Shown one piece after another: positions 1 to 8,641 of a stretch of DNA of 64,000 nucleotides. Origin of the DNA: Pedobacter terrae. Lineage in GTDB: Bacteria; Bacteroidota; Bacteroidia; Sphingobacteriales; Sphingobacteriaceae. The stretch covers positions 197,244 through 261,243 of the forward strand of contig NZ_FNCH01000007.1 of the NCBI RefSeq assembly GCF_900100705.1. The letters are read 5' to 3'. Each line of letters starts with the position of its first letter. Within the stretch, counting starts at the first letter, position 1. The notes under the pieces are model-generated. The model was not told where the DNA came from. It saw nothing but the letters and a program-made list of their open reading frames with translations, and did not search any database. The position numbers were made by a program, and so were the translations under genes.

Positions 1-1173
1 CCTATTAAAGTTTTAAAAGGCTTCACCCTGAAAACAGATTCATCCACTTCGGTGAGGAAAGTATTAGTGGTTGGTCAATTTGTTTTTGCTGCAGCTTTAA
101 TTATTTGTACAGCAGTTATTTATCAGCAGCTTAACTACGTTAAAAACAAGCCTGTTGGTTACGATAAATCCAATTTAATTCAAATCGCTGTTGTAGGTAA
201 AATAAATGATGCCGCTAAACTGGAGTTGCTTAAAACCCAGCTGCTGGCATCAGGCGCTGTAAGCAATGTTACTTCTTTCAGCACTGATTTTACTGAAGGT
301 GGAGATAATACTACCAGTATAGATTGGGAAGGTAAAAACCCGAACGAGAATATTTCTTTTAACCATAGGGCAATAGGATATGATTTCGTTGAAACCATTG
401 GTACAAAAATGATTAGTGGCAGGGAGTTTTCTGCTAAATTTCCGAATGACACAGCTAGCGTATTGTTAAATGAGGCGGCTGTGAGAATGATGGGGTTAAA
501 GAATCCAATTGGGAAGGTAATTACTTTTTGGGGTAACAAACTAACTACTGTTGGCATAGTAAAAGATTTTGTAGTAGAAAGTGCTTACCAAAGAGTAGCC
601 CCGATGATTTTTAGAAAAAGTGGAAATCATGATGCAAGGGTGATCATTGTACGTTTAAATCCAAATCAGAACATCAGTTCATCACTGTCTAAAATTGATG
701 AATTAGTAAAGCAAATGGAACCTAATTATCCTGTCAACCGCAAATTTGTAAACGAATCTTTTGAAGTTAAATTTAAAAACGAAAAACTTTTAGGCTCACT
801 TTCCAACTGGTTTGGCGGTTTCGCCATTTTCATTTCCTGTTTAGGCTTATTAGGCCTGGCACTTTTTATGGCCGAGCAACGCAAAAAGGAAATCAGTATC
901 CGTAAGGTTTTAGGCGCCAGTACGGGCAATATCCTCGTATTGCTAAATAAAGATTTTATAAAGCTAGTGGCCATTGCCAATATCATCGCATTTCCTTTAG
1001 CCTATATCATTATCAATAAATGGCTTTCTGCTTTTGAGTATCGTGTGTCTATCTCGTTCATACCCTTTTTACTTGCCATCGTAATATCCGTTTTAATTGC
1101 AGTTTTAACGGTCAGTTTGCAATCGGTAAAAGTAGCGAAGGCCAATCCGATTGATGCATTGAAATATGAATAA
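1..1173 (+). CDS. ABC transporter permease, MacB/FtsX type (5'-truncated by window edge)
   Basis: The frame is open from base 1, so only the C-terminal 390 residues are seen. A membrane segment lies near residues 18-44 of the visible part. It is followed by a periplasmic MacB-type domain of about 220 residues, then an FtsX core with the phrase FAIFISCLGLLGLALF, the cytoplasmic loop RKKEISIRKVLGAS and two more helices. The protein ends in NPIDALKYE, the ending shared by all five permeases here. By family it forms the membrane part of an ABC complex acting across the inner membrane and periplasm rather than a classical importer. The substrate is unknown. It is the first of five paralogues that precede one ATPase. 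Confidence 0.93.
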   Translation, partial: PIKVLKGFTLKTDSSTSVRKVLVVGQFVFAAALIICTAVIYQQLNYVKNKPVGYDKSNLIQIAVVGKINDAAKLELLKTQLLASGAVSNVTSFSTDFTEGGDNTTSIDWEGKNPNENISFNHRAIGYDFVETIGTKMISGREFSAKFPNDTASVLLNEAAVRMMGLKNPIGKVITFWGNKLTTVGIVKDFVVESAYQRVAPMIFRKSGNHDARVIIVRLNPNQNISSSLSKIDELVKQMEPNYPVNRKFVNESFEVKFKNEKLLGSLSNWFGGFAIFISCLGLLGLALFMAEQRKKEISIRKVLGASTGNILVLLNKDFIKLVAIANIIAFPLAYIIINKWLSAFEYRVSISFIPFLLAIVISVLIAVLTVSLQSVKVAKANPIDALKYE

Positions 1174-1254
1174 AGGTCGGAAGGAAGAGGGTAAGAAGGC
1201 TAAGCACCCTAACCCTTCCAACCTTTAACCTTTCAACCTTCAAACCTAAAAAAT
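1174..1254. repeat. Word-like intergenic repeat (AAGG arm / CCTT arm)
   Basis: The spacer starts with G/A words (GGAAGG, GAGGG, AAGAAGG) and continues with C/T/A words (CCCTTCCAACC, CTTTCAACC, CTTCAAACC) up to the next ATG. The two halves are roughly complementary, so the RNA could fold into a long imperfect hairpin between stop and start. No Shine-Dalgarno site is present. Confidence 0.75.
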
Positions 1255-3630
1255 ATGTTCAGATTAAACTTAAAAATCGCATTGCGGAACCTGTGGCGAA
1301 ATAGAGGCATCACTTCAATTAACGTTGGTGGATTAGCGATCGCTTTGGCTGCATTTATTTTGGTGATACTTTATTTTACTTACGAAACCAGTTTCGATAA
1401 AACTAATCCAAATTACAATAACATTTATGTGGTTGGACGGATTGAACCTGATTTTAAAACGAACTATACTTCACCGCCTTTTGCAAAAGCAATAAAACAG
1501 CATTTACCGGAGGTAGAAAATGCGGGAATTACCAAACGTGGTTTTTTTGAATTTTCCATGAAGAATGGCAAGAACACGTTATTTGCCAAAAACTTTATGC
1601 AGGCTGATTACAATGCCGCTAAAATTCTCGATCTAAAACCTACAGGTGGTTTGGAAAAACCTCCAGGAAATGTTGAAAGGCTTTCTTACCTGAGTAAGGA
1701 AAATATGAGAGCACTCTTTCCAGACAAAACGGATAACAAACCGGAAATAGTGGGCATGGGCGCAAGCAATTCAGGCATTACCAGTAAAATTAATGGTTCA
1801 ATTACCAACAATTTGCATTCAAATATTACTTTCGACGGCATTTCAATCGGCAATGAAATAGGCAAGGGCGAAAATTATGGATATAACAATTACACGACCT
1901 ACATCCAGGTAAAACCAGGAACTGATGTTGCAAACCTAGAACAGAAAATTACAGACTTATACCGAAAAGAATTATTGAAAGGTGAAACAGACCAAAAAAC
2001 AATAGCCGAAATAAAAGGTGTTTCCACGTTTTTAGATCCACTGGCCAATTTGCATTTAAGACCGAAAGCAGGTAATGATGCGCCCTACAAAATATTAATA
2101 GCCCTTTCAATACTGGGAATTTTAATTCTGGTAATCGCTTGTATTAATTTCACTAATCTAAGCATAGCACAAGCAACCAAAAGAGCCAAAGAAGTCGGTA
2201 TCAAAAAAGTAATGGGTGCTTACCGTTTTCAGTTAACCGCTCAATTTCTTGTTGAAATATTTATTCAGTGTTTTGTAGCTACAATTTTAGGTCTAACGCT
2301 GGCTGAGCTGTCATTACCATACTTCAACAATCTTTTTCAAGTTAATTTATCCATCTGGACTACTGAAAATGATCTATGTTGGCAATTACCCTTGATTTTA
2401 TGTGTGATTACCTTAATTGCCGGCACTTATCCGGCTTTAGTATTATCCGGTTTTAAGCCAGCGTTGGTACTAAAGGGTAATTTTTCTACAAGTAAACAAA
2501 GTTCCTGGTTGAGAAATGGATTATTGGTTTTTCAGTTCAGTATCGCCGTAATTTTTATTATTGGTTTGTTTATTATTAACTCACAGCTTAAATATATGCG
2601 AAGTGAGGATTTAGGTTTTACGGCAAATCAGGTTGTGTACATTAAGAACATCAGCATGTTTAATAAGCCAGAAACATTCGCTCCCGTTAGAGATAAAATT
2701 CTAAAAATTCCTGGAATAAAATCGGCCACCGTAGCCACAGATATTCCGGACGGTGCAGAAGGTGGAGCTAATGGTTACACTTTCGAAGGTGTAAAATCCA
2801 GCCTGGATTTTATAGATGTAGATTTTGATTACTTTGAAACGCTGGATATCAAATTAAAAGAGGGGCGTTTTTTCTCAAAGTCATTCCCTGCTGATACGAC
2901 GAATGGTGCCGTGGTAAATGAAAGTACAGTTGCTAAATATGGCATGAAAAACCCTGTTGGTAAAACAATCAGAGGCTGTAATATTGATTACAAAATTGTT
3001 GGTGTAGTTAAAGATTTTAAGGCTCAGGGATTTGAAAGTGCCGTTAAGCCAACCATTTACTCGATTAAAAACCCTTGCGGCAATTATAAAACGCAAATAA
3101 TGGTAAAAATTGAGGGTAACAAAATGTCTTCCGCGCTAGCTGCTTTGAAAGCGCAATGGCTTCAGATAAACCCGAAAGATGGGGAAGATTTCAGGTACGA
3201 ATTTTTAGATGATCTTTATGGCAAGCTTTTCAAAAAACAAGAGCAATTACAGTCGGTGTTTTTTGGAGCAGCTTTACTCACCATTTTTATTGCTGTTCTG
3301 GGCTTGTTTGCCTTCGCAAAATACATCACCAATGGACGTATCAAAGAGATCGCAGTGCGCAAAATTTTAGGTGCCAGCGATATTCAGATTTTCAGTTTAA
3401 TTAATAGTTCATTTTTTATAATGGTGCTCATAGCTAATGTAATCTCTTGGCCTTTAGCATATGTCATCACAAAAAGGTGGCTTGAAACCTTCGCCTACAG
3501 AATTGATCTGCCAATTTTACCATTTATAAGCAGCGCTTTAATAACCATTTTATTAACGGTAATTACCGTGAGCATTCAAGCTAGAAAAGCTGTCAAAGCA
3601 AATCCTGTTGATGCTTTAAAATATGAATAA
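1255..3630 (+). CDS. ABC transporter permease, two-module MacB/FtsX type
   Basis: This 791-residue protein has an N-terminal cytoplasmic stretch starting MFRLNLKIALRNLWRN and a first membrane helix near residues 22-44. A periplasmic MacB domain follows, then an FtsX core near 280-410 containing AKRAKEVGIKKVMGA. A second helix near 425-445, a second periplasmic domain and a second FtsX core near 670-785 (IKEIAVRKILGAS) complete it. The end is NPVDALKYE. The duplicated architecture is the usual one for Bacteroidota permeases of this class. It is second in the five-permease cluster and is separated from its neighbours by word-repeat spacers. Substrate unknown. Confidence 0.95.
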   Translation: MFRLNLKIALRNLWRNRGITSINVGGLAIALAAFILVILYFTYETSFDKTNPNYNNIYVVGRIEPDFKTNYTSPPFAKAIKQHLPEVENAGITKRGFFEFSMKNGKNTLFAKNFMQADYNAAKILDLKPTGGLEKPPGNVERLSYLSKENMRALFPDKTDNKPEIVGMGASNSGITSKINGSITNNLHSNITFDGISIGNEIGKGENYGYNNYTTYIQVKPGTDVANLEQKITDLYRKELLKGETDQKTIAEIKGVSTFLDPLANLHLRPKAGNDAPYKILIALSILGILILVIACINFTNLSIAQATKRAKEVGIKKVMGAYRFQLTAQFLVEIFIQCFVATILGLTLAELSLPYFNNLFQVNLSIWTTENDLCWQLPLILCVITLIAGTYPALVLSGFKPALVLKGNFSTSKQSSWLRNGLLVFQFSIAVIFIIGLFIINSQLKYMRSEDLGFTANQVVYIKNISMFNKPETFAPVRDKILKIPGIKSATVATDIPDGAEGGANGYTFEGVKSSLDFIDVDFDYFETLDIKLKEGRFFSKSFPADTTNGAVVNESTVAKYGMKNPVGKTIRGCNIDYKIVGVVKDFKAQGFESAVKPTIYSIKNPCGNYKTQIMVKIEGNKMSSALAALKAQWLQINPKDGEDFRYEFLDDLYGKLFKKQEQLQSVFFGAALLTIFIAVLGLFAFAKYITNGRIKEIAVRKILGASDIQIFSLINSSFFIMVLIANVISWPLAYVITKRWLETFAYRIDLPILPFISSALITILLTVITVSIQARKAVKANPVDALKYE

Positions 3631-3720
3631 TACAAGGTGGAAAGGTACAAGGTAATAAGGTGGAAGGTTTAAACGCCCAATCCCTCAACCCTCAACCTTT
3701 TTACCCTCAACCTCAAAAAT
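3631..3720. repeat. Word-like intergenic repeat, near-identical to 6094-6182
   Basis: Purine words (AAGGTGGAAAGG, AAGGTAATAAGG) are followed by pyrimidine words (CCCTCAACC, TTTTTACCCTCAACC). The spacer differs from the one at 6094-6182 by about one substitution and one missing C, although the coding sequences on either side have diverged strongly. Confidence 0.85.
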
Positions 3721-6093
3721 ATGTTCAAATTAAATCTAAAAATCGCGTTGCGGAACCTTTGGAAGAATAAAACTTCTTCCTTTATCAACGTAATTGGTTT
3801 AGCTATTGGCCTTGCTGCCTGTTTAATGTTGCTCCTGTATGTTACCTATGAATGGAACTTTGATAAGCAAGGAAAAGAATCAGCTAACGTTTTTACCACC
3901 ATGACTAATATTTTTGGCGACAACGGTAAAACTGCAGTGACTTTCGAAGGTTCTACCACCGCTTTCGGTCCTGCAATTAAGCAGGGCCTGCCCAAACTGA
4001 AGTACGTAGCCAGAATGGATTACGGCGGCAAAAATTTAATTGCCAACGGCCAAAATGCCTTTAAGTGTAAATCTAAATTTGCTGAGCCGGACATCCTTAA
4101 AATGTATGATTATCAATTTATTCAGGGCAATCCCAACACCGCCTTAAATTCTCCAAATTCGGTTATTGTGACCGAATCAACTGCTAAACTATTATTCGGG
4201 ACGACCGATGTGCTGAATAAAATTGTGCGTTTCAAAGATCAGTTTGACCTGAACATTACAGGAGTAATTAAAGATCAGCCGGATAACAGCTCAAACAAAT
4301 TTGATTATTTAATGCCTTGGAGTTTATATGAAACGGTCGACGAAAGTGCCAAAGACCTTAACTGGAGCAATTACAGCTTTATTACACTTATAATGTTAAA
4401 AAATGGCGCAAATTTAGATTTGGTGAATCAGAAAATAGCGCAGATAGAGAAAAAAAATAATACTGATAATCAACAATCGCAGGTATTGTTTCCATTGGCA
4501 AAATTACATTTATACGGCCAGTTTGATGATGGCAAAAGTGTGGGCGGTGCAATAGAGCAGATTTATTTATTTGTAGGCCTGGCCTTTGGCATCTTATTGA
4601 TTGCCTGTATCAATTTTATGAACATGGCTACAGCCAAATCAGAAAAGCGTGCAAAAGAGGTGGGCATCAAAAAAACCATTGGTGCCAACAGGTCTTCGCT
4701 GATTATACAGTTCTTAACTGAATCGATGATGCTCACTTTTATTGCAGTTGTTTTCTCCATCGCCCTTCTCGAGCTCTTTTTACCCACCTTTAACAACCTA
4801 CTAAGCATAAAATTGGATATATCTTATTTTAACAGCAGCAGTTGGTTTGGTATTTTAGGTATCGTAATCGTAACAGGTCTAATTGCAGGGAGTTATCCGG
4901 CATTTTATCTTTCCTCTTTTAACCCAATCCAAACGTTAAAGAGAAAAATTAAATCAAAAGGTTTTTTTTCGGTGAGTTTAAGACAGGTTTTGGTGGTCGG
5001 ACAGTTTTGTTTTGCCATTATTCTTATTATTTCCACATTGGTGATTTACAAACAGATCCAGTACATTAAAAACAGGCCTGTAGGTTTTGATGTAAACGCC
5101 CTGGTAGAAATGCCGCAAGATGGCGAACTAAAAACAAAATATGATTTGCTGCGGTCGGAGTTGTTAAAATCCGGAGCAGTTACATCAATGTTTCAATCGT
5201 CCGTAAGTTTATCGCATCATGGCCGCAATTTTTCGGGTATCGCATGGGAAGGAATGTTAAAAGCCACAAACAACCAATTGTTCAACCGGGTAATTACCAC
5301 TTACGATTTTATCAAAACAAATGGCATCAAATTAACCGATGGAAGAGATTTTTCAGAAAACTTTGCTTCAGATACCAGTGCGGTGATGGTAAGTGCCTCT
5401 GCTGTTAAAATTTTTGGTTATAAAAACCCGGTGGGGAAAACAATTACCATTTTTGGTGATAAATTTAACATTATAGGTGTTTTCGATGATTATGTTTGGG
5501 ATTCGCCATATAAATCGAATAACCCTATGGTGGTATTTTTTGATCAGAAACAAACCGGAAATATCACGATGCGCCTGAATGAAAGTAACAGCCTTCAAAG
5601 TAATATAGAAACCATCAGCAGGATTACAAAGGCTTTAAACCCGGCTTACCCTTTAGAAATTAATTTTTTAAATAATGTATATGCTGAAAAGTACAATGCC
5701 GAAAAAACTTTGGGTATCTTATCTAACCTTTTTGGCGGACTGGCCATTTTCGTTTCGTGTTTAGGATTGTTTGGACTGGTTACTTATAGTGCCGAGCAAC
5801 GAACAAAAGAATTTGGCGTGCGCAAAGTATTGGGTGCTTCACTGTTCAATCTGATGCAGTTGTTGTCGCTCTCTTTCATGAAAATGATTGTGGTATCCAT
5901 GATTATTGCTATTCCTTTAAGTTATTTTTTAATGAATAAATGGCTGATTAAATTCGAATTTCATACCGAAATATCGTGGTGGATTATGCCGCTGGCCGGA
6001 TTTGGAACTTTGATGATGGCATTAATTACGGTGAGCTTTCAGGCTTACAAAACGGCTAAGGCTAACCCTGTTGATGCATTAAAATACGAATAA
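3721..6093 (+). CDS. ABC transporter permease, two-module MacB/FtsX type
   Basis: The 790-residue protein has the same layout as its neighbours. It starts MFKLNLKIALRNLWKN and has a helix near residues 21-43. A first FtsX core near 280-405 contains KRAKEVGIKKTIGA, a helix near 425-447 opens the second module, and a second FtsX core near 665-785 contains TKEFGVRKVLGAS. It ends NPVDALKYE. The periplasmic parts differ clearly from gene to gene while the membrane cores stay similar, which suggests different partners or ligands. The ATG was chosen because it abuts the spacer and because the start is shared by all paralogues. Confidence 0.95.
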   Translation: MFKLNLKIALRNLWKNKTSSFINVIGLAIGLAACLMLLLYVTYEWNFDKQGKESANVFTTMTNIFGDNGKTAVTFEGSTTAFGPAIKQGLPKLKYVARMDYGGKNLIANGQNAFKCKSKFAEPDILKMYDYQFIQGNPNTALNSPNSVIVTESTAKLLFGTTDVLNKIVRFKDQFDLNITGVIKDQPDNSSNKFDYLMPWSLYETVDESAKDLNWSNYSFITLIMLKNGANLDLVNQKIAQIEKKNNTDNQQSQVLFPLAKLHLYGQFDDGKSVGGAIEQIYLFVGLAFGILLIACINFMNMATAKSEKRAKEVGIKKTIGANRSSLIIQFLTESMMLTFIAVVFSIALLELFLPTFNNLLSIKLDISYFNSSSWFGILGIVIVTGLIAGSYPAFYLSSFNPIQTLKRKIKSKGFFSVSLRQVLVVGQFCFAIILIISTLVIYKQIQYIKNRPVGFDVNALVEMPQDGELKTKYDLLRSELLKSGAVTSMFQSSVSLSHHGRNFSGIAWEGMLKATNNQLFNRVITTYDFIKTNGIKLTDGRDFSENFASDTSAVMVSASAVKIFGYKNPVGKTITIFGDKFNIIGVFDDYVWDSPYKSNNPMVVFFDQKQTGNITMRLNESNSLQSNIETISRITKALNPAYPLEINFLNNVYAEKYNAEKTLGILSNLFGGLAIFVSCLGLFGLVTYSAEQRTKEFGVRKVLGASLFNLMQLLSLSFMKMIVVSMIIAIPLSYFLMNKWLIKFEFHTEISWWIMPLAGFGTLMMALITVSFQAYKTAKANPVDALKYE

Positions 6094-6182
6094 TATAAGG
6101 TGGAAAGGTACAAGGTAATAAGGTGGAAGGTTTAAACGCCCAATCCTCAACCCTCAACCTTTTTACCCTCAACCTCAAAAAT
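6094..6182. repeat. Word-like intergenic repeat, near-identical to 3631-3720
   Basis: Second copy of the AAGGTGG...CCCTCAACC spacer. Identity continues through the first 26 bases of the following gene and then drops. Confidence 0.85.
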
Positions 6183-8564
6183 ATGTTCAAATTAAATCTA
6201 AAAATCGCTTTACGCAACCTCTGGAAACACAAAGGCTTTACATTAATTAATGTTGGCGGCCTAGCCATTGGTATGGCTTGTTGCTTAATGTTGTTGCTAT
6301 ATGTAAATTACGAATGGAGTTTCGATAAACAGTATAAAAATGCAGATAAGGTTTATTTCGCAACTTTAAACCTAAAATATAACGGCAAACTGGCTACAAC
6401 CATGGCGGTGCCGAATAAATTGGCCAATGCTGCCATGATAGAACTGCCAGGGATTAAAAATGCTGCACGCATCAGTATGCCTGGTAACTTCAGGCTTTTT
6501 AGTCATGATCAGAATCATTTTAAACTGGAAGCATTGAGTGCGGATCCCAGCTTTCTGCAAATACTTGGTCAGAAATTTATTTATGGTAATCCAGAAACAG
6601 CACTGGCTGAACCGAATAATGTGTTGATCAATGCCTCTACAGCTAAAAAGTTGTTTGGCAATCAAAATCCGCTGGGCCAGCTTATTACTTACGATAATAA
6701 AGTTAGTTTGAAGGTAAGTGCAGTAATTGAAGACCTCCCTAAAAACCAGACCATCAGGTTTGATGTGCTGCAGCCATGGGCATTTTATGAGCAGGAGAAC
6801 CCGGCCGAGAAAGGATATGGATGGGGCGCTATTACCTGTTTAACTTTATTACAGCTAAAAGATAATGCCGATTTTACAGCAACTAACGCAGCCATTAAAA
6901 ACTTTATTGTTAATAAAGAATCTGATCTGAAAGAGATGACTTACCAGCTTTTTCTTTTTCCTTTAGCTAAATTCCATTTATACGATCATTTTGAGAATGG
7001 GAAATCGGCTGGAGGTAAAATAGATCAATTACGGTTATTCGTTTTTCTGGCTATTTGCGTATTATTTATTGCCTGCATCAATTACATGAACCTCTCTACT
7101 GCCAAATCAGAAAAACGGGCCAGGGAGGTTGGTGTGCGCAAAGCTTTGGGCTCTACCCGAAACACCATTATGGGGCAGTTTATGATCGAATCGCTATTAT
7201 TGTCAGTTATAGCTATGGCCATTGCTTTCATCACACTCGAACTTTCATTGCCCTATTTTAATAACCTGCTTAATATTTCCATTAAGATTGATTACAGTTC
7301 TTACCCATTTTGGGTGCTGTTGCTATCGATGATATTGATTACAGGCTTGCTTGCCGGAAGCTACCCGGCATTTTACCTTTCTTCTTTTATTCCGGTAAAA
7401 GTGCTTAAAGGTTTTAAAAGTTCAACGGGCTCTCTATCTATCCGTAAAACATTGGTGGTGCTACAATTTAGTCTTTCCATTTGTATGATTATTTCTGCCA
7501 TTGTAATTTACAGCCAGATCCAGCACCTCAAAAATAAGCCGTTAGGTTTCGATCAAACTGCACTGGCTCAGATCGATCTGGAAGGCGAATGGACTAAGCC
7601 AGAAAAACTGGCATTGTTTAAAAATGAATTACAACGGTCAGGAGCCATTATGGCCGCTACCGAATACGCCGGTTCTTTTACCGGTGGCGGCTCTATTACC
7701 AGTGACATTTCCTGGCCAGGCAAGCCAAAAAACGATGTTTCTATCATTCATTATAGAAGCACCGGTTTCGATTTCGCCAAAACTACAGGCGTGAAAATTG
7801 TAGCTGGCAGGGATTTGGACCCCAGGTTTCCTGCAGATACTGCTACCTCGCTTTTGCTCAACCAAACAGCTGTTAAAGCCATGGGCTTAAAAAATCCGGT
7901 AGGTACCGTAATTCATTGGGGGGATAATCCGCCGCTTAAAGTGATAGGGGTGGTGCAGGATTATTCGAATGAGTCGCTCGCGTCAAAAATACAGCCCACC
8001 GTTTACTATTACAACATCAAAACCAGTCGGGTTTTATTACTGAAATTAAGTCCCGCCCAATCATTAAGTACTTCGGTTGAAGCGATCAAATCGGTAAGCA
8101 CTCGGTTAAACCCTGCTTATCCGGTGGAAGTAAAAATGATTAGTCAGGGAATGGCCGAAAAACTCCAGAGCGAAAAATTACTCAGTGTGCTTTCTAACCT
8201 GTTTGGCAGTTTTGCAATTTTTATATCCTGCCTGGGTCTGCTTGGCCTGGCTTTGTATACTGCTGAACAGCGTAGCAAAGAAATCAGTATCCGTAAAGTA
8301 TTAGGCGCCAATCTTTCTGATATCCTGGTTCTTTTGAACAAGGATTTTATGAAACTGGTAGTCATTTCTAATGTGATCGCTATCCCCATTGCCTATATTC
8401 TTGTGGCTAAATGGCTCGAAAAATATGATTATAAAATTTCAATAAACCCATGGCCTTTTTTGCTGGCGCTTTTCACGTCGGTACTAATTGCACTTGTTAC
8501 CGTAAGCATGCAAACTTTTAAAGTAGCTAAAGCTAATGCTGTTGATGCACTTAAATATGAATAA
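6183..8564 (+). CDS. ABC transporter permease, two-module MacB/FtsX type
   Basis: Translation from the ATG at 6183 gives 793 residues starting MFKLNLKIALRNLWKH. An in-frame upstream start at 6123 lies inside the repeat spacer and is rejected, because all paralogues start at MFxLNLKIA. A helix near residues 21-43, a first FtsX core with KRAREVGVRKALGS, a second module helix near 425-447 and a second FtsX core with SKEISIRKVLGAN are visible. The end is NAVDALKYE. The C-terminal half resembles the partial gene at 1-1173 more than the gene at 3721, so the cluster probably grew by repeated duplication. Confidence 0.94.
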   Translation: MFKLNLKIALRNLWKHKGFTLINVGGLAIGMACCLMLLLYVNYEWSFDKQYKNADKVYFATLNLKYNGKLATTMAVPNKLANAAMIELPGIKNAARISMPGNFRLFSHDQNHFKLEALSADPSFLQILGQKFIYGNPETALAEPNNVLINASTAKKLFGNQNPLGQLITYDNKVSLKVSAVIEDLPKNQTIRFDVLQPWAFYEQENPAEKGYGWGAITCLTLLQLKDNADFTATNAAIKNFIVNKESDLKEMTYQLFLFPLAKFHLYDHFENGKSAGGKIDQLRLFVFLAICVLFIACINYMNLSTAKSEKRAREVGVRKALGSTRNTIMGQFMIESLLLSVIAMAIAFITLELSLPYFNNLLNISIKIDYSSYPFWVLLLSMILITGLLAGSYPAFYLSSFIPVKVLKGFKSSTGSLSIRKTLVVLQFSLSICMIISAIVIYSQIQHLKNKPLGFDQTALAQIDLEGEWTKPEKLALFKNELQRSGAIMAATEYAGSFTGGGSITSDISWPGKPKNDVSIIHYRSTGFDFAKTTGVKIVAGRDLDPRFPADTATSLLLNQTAVKAMGLKNPVGTVIHWGDNPPLKVIGVVQDYSNESLASKIQPTVYYYNIKTSRVLLLKLSPAQSLSTSVEAIKSVSTRLNPAYPVEVKMISQGMAEKLQSEKLLSVLSNLFGSFAIFISCLGLLGLALYTAEQRSKEISIRKVLGANLSDILVLLNKDFMKLVVISNVIAIPIAYILVAKWLEKYDYKISINPWPFLLALFTSVLIALVTVSMQTFKVAKANAVDALKYE

Positions 8565-8641
8565 CGAAATGCGGTTAGCGTTTGGCGCCAGGCGATAAAT
8601 TCTCGCTAACCTCCAAACGCTTTGCCCTAAACCTTAAAACA
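8565..8641. repeat. Word-like intergenic repeat (GGTTAGCGTTTGG / CTCGCTAACC)
   Basis: The first half has GGTTAGCGTTTGGCGCC and the second half has TCGCTAACCTCCAAACGC, giving an imperfect inverted repeat. It is followed by the G-free leader CCCTAAACCTTAAAAC directly before the ATG. Confidence 0.75.
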
